From CBDULX01 sp965368175 (GTDB lineage Bacteria > Pseudomonadota > Gammaproteobacteria > SZUA-229): DNA of 14,486 nucleotides. Positions 1-6,634 of the stretch are shown here, one piece after another; position 1 is the first letter of the stretch; each line of letters starts with the position of its first letter. The notes beneath the pieces were generated by a model. That model worked only from the letters and a program-made list of their open reading frames with translations, was not told the DNA's origin and did not search any database. Position numbers and translations under genes: made by a program. Location of the stretch: positions 1 through 14,486 of the forward strand of contig CBDULX010000064.1 in the NCBI GenBank assembly GCA_965368175.1. The letters are read 5' to 3'.

Positions 1-1109
1 AGAGCCAGATACATCATGGGCCGTGCAACAATCTGCTCACCCTCCACGATTGGACGCTGCTGGATTTTATGCATTCCCAGAATCCCGCTCTGAGGAGGAT
101 TTAGTATCGGTGTCGACAACAACGAACCAAACACACCGCCGTTGGACAGGGTAAAAGTGCCTCCAGTCATATCTTCTATATTGATAAGGTTATCCCTGGC
201 TCGTTCCACGAAATCACCTATGGCCTTTTCGATTTCCGCCAGGTTCATCTGATCGGCATCCCTGAGAACGGGAACGACCAGTCCTCTGGGTGAGGATACG
301 GCCACACCAATATCAAAATAGCCGTGATAGACAATATCATTGCCATCGATGGATGCATTCACAGCCGGGTAACGTTTCAGGGCTTCGATGGCCGCCTTTA
401 CGAAAAACGACATAAAACCCAGTTTTACACCATAAAGTTTTTCGAACTTCTCCTGGTATTTTTTACGCAAATCCATAATCGGCTGCATATTAACTTCATT
501 AAACGTCGTGAGAATGGCGGCATTGTGCTGCGCCTCCAGCAGTCGCTCGGCAATACGCGCGCGCAGCCGGGTCATGGGCACTCGTTTCTCTATCCGTTCT
601 CCACTGAGGGCAGGAGCTTCACTGGACGGCTTTTGCGCGACTTTGTTAGTGCCTGCTGCTGGCTTTGTGGTTTGTTTTTCTGCACTGACCTGCAAATATT
701 TATACACATCTTCTTTCAGAACACGACCTTCCCGACCACTGCCCTTAATTTCAACCGCATTCAGACCATGCTCAGCAATCAGTTTGCGTGCCGATGGGGT
801 AATTATAATGCCGGGCTCAGACAGATTTGCTGATTCTTTGGCTGAAGTACCGCTATCAGCTTCACTCAGATTTGACTCCTCCATTTTTGCCAGCAACTGA
901 TTCGCGGTAACAGTGGCACCTTCCTGCTCGATAATTTCCGAAAGAATACCATCCACCGGTGAAGGTACTTCCAGTACCACTTTATCCGTTTCTAGATCCA
1001 GCAATGACTCATCCCGTTTAACCCGGTCACCGACACGCTTGTGCCAGGACACCACCTCAGCATCGGCAACGGATTCTGGTAAACTGGGCACTTTCACTTC
1101 TATGGACAT
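1..1109 (-). CDS. sucB: 2-oxoglutarate dehydrogenase E2 component (dihydrolipoyllysine succinyltransferase), 3' end cut by window
   Basis: This is the E2 core enzyme of the 2-oxoglutarate dehydrogenase complex. It passes the succinyl group from E1-bound ThDP through a lipoyl arm to CoA in the TCA cycle. The start ATG is at 1109-1107, with AGGA seven bases upstream. Reading on, there is an N-terminal lipoyl domain (about residues 1-75) with the motif DLETDKVVLEVPSP, so the lipoylated lysine is K43. A peripheral subunit-binding domain follows at about 103-138 (TPSARKLIAEHGL, then GREGRVLKEDV), and the acyltransferase domain begins near residue 165. The frame runs off the window edge in PMMYLAL, so the last part is missing, including the expected catalytic His/Asp (HxxxDG) motif just beyond. 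Only 14 bases separate it from sucA, so the two are one transcription unit. Confidence 0.96.
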   Translation of the reverse strand, partial: MSIEVKVPSLPESVADAEVVSWHKRVGDRVKRDESLLDLETDKVVLEVPSPVDGILSEIIEQEGATVTANQLLAKMEESNLSEADSGTSAKESANLSEPGIIITPSARKLIAEHGLNAVEIKGSGREGRVLKEDVYKYLQVSAEKQTTKPAAGTNKVAQKPSSEAPALSGERIEKRVPMTRLRARIAERLLEAQHNAAILTTFNEVNMQPIMDLRKKYQEKFEKLYGVKLGFMSFFVKAAIEALKRYPAVNASIDGNDIVYHGYFDIGVAVSSPRGLVVPVLRDADQMNLAEIEKAIGDFVERARDNLINIEDMTGGTFTLSNGGVFGSLLSTPILNPPQSGILGMHKIQQRPIVEGEQIVARPMMYLA

Positions 1110-1123
1110 GTCTCGATCCTGAA

Positions 1124-3955
1124 TTATTGAATTTCAATTTGCAGCGCTTCGGAAATCAGCGCCTTTTGTTGTTTGGCATGAACGATCGCCGATCCTACCG
1201 CGGGCGCTGCTGATGGCTCTCGTCCCACATATTGCACCTGGCAATGGTGATTCAGCTTGGCCGCGAACCGGGGCTCGAAATAATCCCAGGCACCCTGATT
1301 TTTAGGCTCTTCCTGGCACCAGATCAGTTCACTGGCATTTTCATATTGCCCCAGCACCTCGTTCAATCTCTCCGCCGGGAATGGATAAAGTTCTTCGATT
1401 CGAATAATGACTACATTATTTTTCTCGGCACTGCGACGATGTTCCAGCAGGTCATAATAAACCTTACCGCTACACATGATCACACGACTTATCTGACTGG
1501 GATCCAGCTCATCGATTTCCGGCAATATCGGCTGGAACCGACCCTCGGTTAAATCTTCCAGTGTGCTCACCGCCAGCTTATGGCGTAACAGACTTTTCGG
1601 CGTCATGGTAATCAGTGGTTTTCTGCAACTGCGCATAATCTGGCGCCGTAACAGATGAAATATCTGCGAGGGCGTACTGGGCACACAAACCTGGATATTT
1701 TCCTGGGCGCAGAGTTGCAGATAACGTTCCATTCGCGCCGATGAATGCTCCGCACCCTGGCCCTCGAAACCGTGAGGTAAAAACATGACCAGGCCACATA
1801 AGCGCCCCCATTTCTGTTCACCGGCAACGATAAACTGGTCGATCACCACCTGGGCTCCATTAGCAAAATCTCCGAACTGAGCCTCCCAGATCACCAGTGT
1901 TTCTGGCTCGGCGGTGGCGTAGCCATATTCAAAGGCCAGCACGGCTTCCTCAGATAACAAAGAATCAATGACCAGGAAGTTACCCTGGTTTTCATGGATA
2001 TTACGCAGTGGTACATAGCTCTGGCCATTGATCTGGTTGTGCCATACTGCATGACGATGAAAAAAGGTTCCGCGGCCTGAATCCTGGCCGGATAAACGAA
2101 CCGGATATCCTTCATTGACCAGACTGGCATAGGCCATAATTTCAGCATAACCCCAGTCAAGAGGCAGGGCACCGGCACTCATTTTGTGCCGATCGGTCAT
2201 GATTTTTTCTACCCTGGCCTGCAGTTCAAAGCCTTTTGGCATGTGCTCCAGTTTCAGCGAAAGTTCACGAAGGGTTTCCAGACTAATCGCAGTATTAATG
2301 TTCAGGTCACGATCTGGCTGCTCATAAGGATGCCAGTTCATATGGTATTCATGATCGAGGCTACTGACATCGCGTTTATTCGGCACCACACAATGCCCGG
2401 CATCCAGCTCATCGCGGTAATTGCTCACCATATCTTCAACCTGCTCCTTGCTGCCGATGTTTTCTGCAATCAATTTGTCTGCATACAGAGCGCGGGTAGT
2501 GGGCAGGGCATTTATCAGTTTATACATCATTGGCTGAGTGACGGAAGGTTCATCAGCCTCGTTATGCCCGTGACGTCGATAACACAACATATCGACCACC
2601 ACATCTTTGTTAAAGGTCATGCGATAATCCAGCGCTATCTGGGTCACCAGAATTACGGCCTCAGGATCATCACCATTAACATGGAAAATCGGCGCATTGA
2701 CCATTTTTGCTACATCGGTGCAGTAATATGCAGAGCGCGTATCGAGCAAATTGCTGGTAGTAAATCCAATCTGGTTATTGACGATAATATGCAATGTACC
2801 CTTGGTAGAAAATCCACGGGACTGTGACATCTGCAGGGTTTCCATCACCACACCCTGGCCGGCAAAGGCGGCATCCCCGTGTATCTGTACCGGCAATACT
2901 TCTTTGCCCTGTGCATCGCCTCGCCGATCCTGGCGTGCTCGAACAGAACCTTCCACCACCGGTGCTACAATTTCAAGATGAGAGGGATTGAAAGCCAGCG
3001 CAAGATGTACCGGCCCACTGCTGGTTTGCATGTCTGAAGAAAAGCCCATGTGATATTTTACATCGCCGGAGGAATTACCATGGGATTTACGGCCTTCAAA
3101 TTCCATGAACAGCTCTTCCGGGGTCTTCCCCATGATATTGACCAGCACATTGAGTCGTCCACGATGTGCCATACCGATGACCACTTCTTTCATGCCATGA
3201 CTACCGGCACGCTGAATCAGCTCATCCAGTAATGGAATCAGGGTTTAACCGCCTTCCAGTGAGAAACGTTTCTGACCTACATATTTAGTATGTAAATATT
3301 TTTCCAGACCTTCGGCCGCGGTTAAACGACTCAGAATATTATTTTTCTGCTCTTTGCTCAGTGAAGGTTTACCCCGAACACTTTCTATCCGCTGCTGAAG
3401 CCAGCGCTTTTCTTCGGTTTCGGTAATATGCATGTATTCGGTGCCTATGCTGCTGCAATAACTGTCCCGAATAATGTTATAAATTTCCCGTAATGTGGCC
3501 TGTTCTGCCCCCACCAGTGAACCGGTACCAAATATTGTATCCAGATCCGCGTCGCTCAATCCATGGTGTTTCAGCTGGAGTTCATCTACCACCGGCATCT
3601 GGTGACGCTTTAGAGGATCGATACTGGCATTCTGGTGACCGCGAAAACGATAGGCATTAATTAATTGCAATACCTTGACCTGTTTACGCTCATGTTCGAA
3701 GGCAGTTGCATCCAGAGATTTGGCCGCAACAGCCTGAATGCCCCCCTTAAACCGTGTAAGCTGCCTGAACTGTTTCCTGATCGAACTGTGTGCAACATCT
3801 TCTACGGACAGGCCATTGACCCTGGGTAAAGTTTCGAAAAACTCACGCCAGTGATTGTCTACCTTATTGGGATTCTTCAGATATATTTCGTACAGGCCTT
3901 CTAACCAGGCCGCACTCCCGGCATCCAGTATGGAACTGTTCCACAGCTGCTGCAT
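1124..3955 (-). pseudogene. sucA: 2-oxoglutarate dehydrogenase E1 component, full-length frame broken by one in-frame TAA
   Basis: This is the ThDP-dependent E1 subunit, which decarboxylates 2-oxoglutarate and succinylates the lipoyl arm of SucB. The frame from ATG 3955 has 943 codons before the final stop (Escherichia coli SucA is 933 residues) and aligns from the start MQQLWNSSILDAG. A GTG eight codons upstream (3979) is possible, but the ATG fits the family start. Codon 237 is TAA (3247-3245), between SLEGG and TLIPLLDELIQRAG, where homologues have an acidic or similar residue. Reading resumes in the same frame with GMAHRGRLNVLVN, GDAAFAGQGVV and NNQIGFTT (ThDP site), CYRRHGHNEADEP, and an intact C-terminus. 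If the stop is real, the products are a 236-residue N-terminal piece and, at best, a 689-residue piece from ATG 3193. A base error or a strain-level nonsense mutation is equally possible. Operon with sucB. Confidence 0.9.
3245..3247 (-). other. premature TAA stop codon inside sucA
   Basis: The plus strand reads TTA, so the minus strand reads TAA. The codons around it are GAA GGC GGT TAA ACC CTG ATT. A single change from GAA to TAA would explain it. No insertion or deletion is needed, because both flanking parts are in one frame. TAA is not a selenocysteine or pyrrolysine codon, so recoding by those routes is ruled out. Confidence 0.9.
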
Positions 3956-4456
3956 ATTTGTCTTATTTTCTGTCCCCACGCACCGGTTCCATATCTATAA
4001 TAGTGGTTACTATTGTTACCTATAGCTCATTTTAAAGCTATTTATCATGCATATTAGCAGACACATATATATTACTGTTATGCTCTATCAGATAAAAGTG
4101 ACACAGACTAAAAAATTAACATCAGCTCTGGCTTATCGATCAGTTAAATGAGTTCTCACATAGATCCCTGACTGGCAGGCTTCCTTTATCAAAAACTACC
4201 ACTGCTGTCCAGTTAACGCGTCATTCTGGCGAAAGCCAGAATCCATCTACCAGCACAAAATAAAATTATAGCTAAAAGCCGCTCTAAATTGTGGATACCG
4301 GCTAAAAGCATGCCGGCATGACGATTATTATCTGATATATTTCTTTGCTGACAGCAAGACTGTTTTCATGTCTTTTAAGTCATGCTAATGTTTTCTACCT
4401 TTGCCTGTAATGTTTTGACACTGTTAGTAACATATTAACGGGACTGCAGTGAAAAA
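3956..4456. other. intergenic region upstream of sucA, AT-rich, with small palindromes and one repeat
   Basis: No gene is supported in these 500 bases. Just upstream of sucA there are two short palindromes: AATAGT-GGTT-ACTATT at 3999-4014 and ATAGCT with AGCTAT around 4024-4043. They could be operator sites, but I recognise no regulator motif and no convincing -35/-10 pair. The two-hairpin repeat at 4219-4323 lies in the middle. The sdh genes often found before sucA are absent here. Confidence 0.5.
4219..4323. repeat. two-hairpin intergenic palindromic repeat (MITE-like)
   Basis: The ends are inverted: CGTCAT at 4219-4224 and ATGACG at 4318-4323, with ATCCA and TGGAT further in. The left half folds as ATTCTGGC-GAAA-GCCAGAAT (4223-4242), an 8-bp perfect stem with a GAAA loop. 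The right half folds as CCGGC and GCCGG around TAAAAGCAT (4298-4316). Repeats of this style, with CGTCATTC...GAATCCA ends, are common between genes in many proteobacteria. Only one copy is seen in this window. There is no T-run after either hairpin, so it does not look like a terminator. Confidence 0.65.
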
Positions 4457-4867
4457 CTACCTGAATATACCCAACGATTGCAACCAGTCGTTATGCTGCT
4501 CGAACAACATCTGCAATGGATAAAATAACGGCTGCGGTAAATTATTCGGATTAAACCACTGCCAGCCAACTGCCAGCTTTTCTGCATTTTGTCCAGACTC
4601 AAGATCTGCCAGCACATACAGGGACACAGTATGGTTTCCATCAGAAAAAATATTATTGGTAGAAGGGCCGGACTGGAGAGGGCGAATAGCAACACCGGCT
4701 TTTATTTCTGCCAGCCTTATTGCGGCCCGAAATACAGACTCACCCGGGTTCATGAAACCGCCCGGTAACTGCCAGCTGCCATCATCAGGCATTTTGTGCC
4801 TTGGCCCGAGCAACAGGCGGCCGTCATGCAGCACCAGACTGGCAACACCGACTCGAGGATTATGCAT
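4457..4867 (-). CDS. Nudix-fold protein with a degenerate Nudix box
   Basis: The protein has 136 residues, the usual size of a single Nudix domain. The start ATG at 4867 has AAGGTG four bases upstream. The fold signature is clear: RVGVASLVLHDGRLLLGPR, then WQLPGGFMNPGES, then a late W-F pair (GWQWFNPNNLPQP). The Nudix box, normally GX5EX7REUXEEXGU, reads G-FMNPG-E-SVFRAAI-RLAEIKAGV. The first Gly and Glu and the Arg are kept. The three acidic residues of REUXEE are replaced by Leu, Ile and Lys, and the last two are normally metal ligands. Diphosphate hydrolysis may therefore be weak or lost, and a ligand-binding role is possible. The gene stands alone, 500 bp upstream of sucA on the same strand. 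Confidence 0.85.
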   Translation of the reverse strand: MHNPRVGVASLVLHDGRLLLGPRHKMPDDGSWQLPGGFMNPGESVFRAAIRLAEIKAGVAIRPLQSGPSTNNIFSDGNHTVSLYVLADLESGQNAEKLAVGWQWFNPNNLPQPLFYPLQMLFEQHNDWLQSLGIFR

Positions 4868-4904
4868 ATAACACCTTATATATTCACCTGGCTGGCAAAT
4901 GAGA

Positions 4905-4969
4905 TAAGGAGCCTCTGATTAAGTGTCTTTTTTATCATCCCTCTGGTCGAAATGACAAGTTAATCAGAG
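4905..4969. repeat. palindromic repeat, CTGATTAAG family
   Basis: The inverted arms CTCTGATTAA (4913-4922) and TTAATCAGAG (4960-4969) match perfectly over 10 bp around a 37-base centre that contains TGACAAG and its near-inverse AAGTGTC. The left flank, TAAGGAGCC then TCTGATTAAG (4905-4924), resembles the element at 14466-14486 and the right arm at 12734-12754. It lies upstream of the Nudix-like gene. Confidence 0.6.
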
Positions 4970-5046
4970 CTTCCCTAATAAATAAACACTATCAATAGCG
5001 CTTTAATTTAAATATAAGAACAGGCCTGGGGTAAGCCTATGGTCAC

Positions 5047-5082
5047 GTCGTGATTACTTTATGCAGGCTAAAAGCGTCCGGA
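5047..5082. repeat. partial dispersed repeat matching 13416-13453
   Basis: The segment from GTCGTGATTACTTTATGC to GCGTCCGGA matches 13416-13453 with about six mismatches and two extra A residues in the other copy. It lies between the Nudix-like gene and the end of the 5132-5449 gene. The leading CTGATYAAG part seen in other copies is not recognisable here. Confidence 0.5.
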
Positions 5083-5131
5083 CTCGATCAGAGATTCCTC
5101 AGAAAATATGAATCATGACGACTAGTCGAAC

Positions 5132-5449
5132 TCAGGCCTCATCTTCCGGTTCAAGACCATGTTTATGAGTATCGTTTATGCGCAATAACAATGAACGAAA
5201 GGGTACAACTCGCTCATCCAGATCTTTGATTATTGGGATATATTTAAGATCACCTGTACGCCAGTTGTAGGTTCCATTTTGCATTGCATCCATCATTTCT
5301 CTGAGAGAAGACTCCAGCTCATCGATAATCTTGCTGGACGGCGACATATATTCTTCGTCGTATTCGATGGATGCACGCATTTCGTCAACTTCATAGATGG
5401 CATCTTTTATCATGGCCACATATTCATCTACTGTTCTTGCACGTCTCAT
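5132..5449 (-). CDS. uncharacterised acidic helical protein, 105 residues
   Basis: I do not recognise a named family. The product is acidic and predicted mostly helical, with no signal peptide or membrane segment. It has an acidic middle (MRASIEYDEEYMSPSSKIIDELESSLREMMDAM) and a GTYNWRTGDLKYIPIIK segment that could be a short beta part. The start ATG at 5449 has AAGGT five bases upstream. It is the last gene of a likely three-gene operon, 26 bases after the stop of the cysteine-rich gene. It is probably cytoplasmic. Confidence 0.8.
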   Translation of the reverse strand: MRRARTVDEYVAMIKDAIYEVDEMRASIEYDEEYMSPSSKIIDELESSLREMMDAMQNGTYNWRTGDLKYIPIIKDLDERVVPFRSLLLRINDTHKHGLEPEDEA

Positions 5450-5475
5450 AAATACCTTCTAAATAACCTGTAAAA

Positions 5476-5931
5476 TTATGTTCGCGATCTGCGTTTAGGA
5501 CGAGCTTTATACGCCATCACTGATTGCATCACAACATCAAACGGAACAGAGTCGATGGAGCCGAATTTTTCCAGTACATCCTGCACCACCTGATGTACAT
5601 CACTCACCGGTTCTCCTGAATGTCCAGGATCCACTAATTTCTGTAGACCACTGACACCCCCATTCTGCACCCGGATTTCTTTATTATGTGGCAGAGGCCC
5701 ATCGATTTCACTGATCTTGAACACAAACCTGGTCTGCTTTCTTAACTGATCCAGTAACTGCGCGCAGTCCTTCTGTGCTGCAGGAGACTTACAGCTCGCG
5801 CCATGGCGGTCGGCAATGCGAAAAATATGGCCCTGAGGACAGGCACAAAACTGTGAGCAGAGCGCTTTTTCAAACACACAGGGTACGCTGTTAATGCGTT
5901 TATAAGCCTGTTTAAACTCATCTTCATCCAT
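5476..5931 (-). CDS. uncharacterised cysteine-rich protein, 151 residues, possible metal or Fe-S binding
   Basis: The N-terminal third holds six cysteines: C18 (VPCVFEKAL), then C25, C29 and C31 (LCSQFCACPQGH), C47 (GASCKSP) and C56 (QKDC). A CxxxCxC group plus two later cysteines suggests a zinc or iron-sulfur site, but no named domain is recognised. The C-terminal half is soluble and ends in a basic tail (ARPKRRSRT). I recall similar unnamed proteins in sulfur-oxidising Gammaproteobacteria, which is memory and not a search. The start ATG at 5931 has a modest ribosome site, AAGGTAG, ten bases upstream. It is the middle gene of the operon. Confidence 0.8.
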   Translation of the reverse strand: MDEDEFKQAYKRINSVPCVFEKALCSQFCACPQGHIFRIADRHGASCKSPAAQKDCAQLLDQLRKQTRFVFKISEIDGPLPHNKEIRVQNGGVSGLQKLVDPGHSGEPVSDVHQVVQDVLEKFGSIDSVPFDVVMQSVMAYKARPKRRSRT

Positions 5932-5956
5932 TAATCACAAACTACCTTGCATAGAT

Positions 5957-6196
5957 TTATTTTTCATGTTCCATCACGATGGGCTGTTCACGTTTTTCCA
6001 TCAGCATTTCTTCAGCATGCAGTTTATTGTTAGCAAATATTACCTTGATGGTAGCTGTGTCTGTCTCTGCCTGCTCCATGCGCTGTGTTTTTGCAAATTT
6101 CTTAGCCTCTTTAAAGGATTCAAAATCCTGTACGAAATCCAGTTGCTTAAGCAGGGACATCTCTGCATTTTCGATTCTGTAAACATAATATGGCAT
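5957..6196 (-). CDS. uncharacterised small soluble protein, 79 residues
   Basis: The product begins MPYYVYRIENAEMSLLKQLDF and contains ESFKEAKKFAKTQR and TIKVIFANN, ending KREQPIVMEHEK. The pattern looks like a small beta-alpha-beta protein with a long charged helix. No function is known to me. An upstream in-frame ATG exists at 6211, but GAGGCGG lies six bases before the ATG at 6196, which fixes the later start. It is the first gene of the operon with the cysteine-rich gene (25 bases on) and the 105-residue gene, and it sits directly behind the promoter at 6237-6265. Confidence 0.8.
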   Translation of the reverse strand: MPYYVYRIENAEMSLLKQLDFVQDFESFKEAKKFAKTQRMEQAETDTATIKVIFANNKLHAEEMLMEKREQPIVMEHEK

Positions 6197-6216
6197 GGTA
6201 ATCCGCCTCATCTAAA

Positions 6217-6238
6217 ACCAAGTAAATCAGTCGGGTAT
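6217..6238 (-). promoter_or_regulatory. possible IscR type 1-like operator
   Basis: On the minus strand the site reads ATACCCGACT-GATTT-ACTTGGT. The left half fits the type 1 IscR consensus (ATASYYGACT) at every position. The right half fits only partly. The site follows and touches the -10 box, where binding would block transcription. No iscR gene is in the window, so this is a motif match only. The downstream operon encodes a cysteine-rich protein, which would suit Fe-S-linked control. Confidence 0.35.
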
Positions 6239-6265
6239 TATACCTTGCTGACCGCTACACAGCAA
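6237..6265 (-). promoter_or_regulatory. sigma70-type promoter of the 6196-5132 operon
   Basis: On the minus strand, TTGCTG (6265-6260) and TATAAT (6242-6237) are separated by exactly 17 bases. Transcription should start near 6230, about 34 bases before the ATG at 6196. Confidence 0.65.
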
Positions 6266-6346
6266 AACCTTACAGGAGAAAGGGCCGATCCAGATCAAAT
6301 TAAGATATAATTATTTGATAATCCACTATATTACAGGCGAAGTCGA

Positions 6347-6625
6347 ATGGATCCTGAAACATCCAAAGAATACAAAATACTGGTTACACTGCGCCAGGCA
6401 CTGTCGGGTATCATCCGGGATATCACTCCGGCACCCGGCCAGCGCCATCCACTGAGCGATAGCTCCATGGAAGACATTAAACAGTGCTTCAATCTGATAG
6501 CCGCCAGAGAGAAAGAAATTACCGATGAAGCCGGCATGCCCAGCCAGCATCGGCCACGTTATGTTGACGAGAAACCCAAATCCAAAGTCGTTAAACTTCA
6601 TACCACCAGCAAAAAAGAAGATTAA
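6347..6625 (+). CDS. uncharacterised protein, 92 residues
   Basis: The product is a soluble charged protein with segments ILVTLRQALSGIIRDITPAPG, HPLSDSSMEDIKQCF and LIAAREKEITDEAG, then a basic tail. I recall similar short proteins in sulfur-oxidising Gammaproteobacteria, where some are labelled as condensation-related. I see nothing here that supports that label. The start ATG at 6347 has AGGCGAAG shortly before it. A TATAAT at 6306-6311 may be its -10 box, but no good -35 is seen. Its stop lies 9 bases before the SulP start, so the two are probably co-transcribed. Confidence 0.8.
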   Translation: MDPETSKEYKILVTLRQALSGIIRDITPAPGQRHPLSDSSMEDIKQCFNLIAAREKEITDEAGMPSQHRPRYVDEKPKSKVVKLHTTSKKED

Positions 6626-6634
6626 ACAGCGACA

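Noticed and set aside
324..833. A 169-codon plus-strand reading frame
   Set aside because: It is the antisense shadow of sucB, whose lipoyl, binding and catalytic domains read clearly on the minus strand.
2186..2827. A 213-codon plus-strand reading frame
   Set aside because: It lies wholly opposite sucA, whose protein is unmistakable, and its own translation shows no family features.
3193..3247. Frameshift as the cause of the sucA break
   Set aside because: The parts before and after the stop are in the same frame and the residues between them continue the SucA sequence, so a substitution is enough.
3245..3247. Selenocysteine, pyrrolysine or leaky readthrough at the sucA stop
   Set aside because: The codon is TAA, not TGA or TAG, and the following bases do not form a known leaky context.
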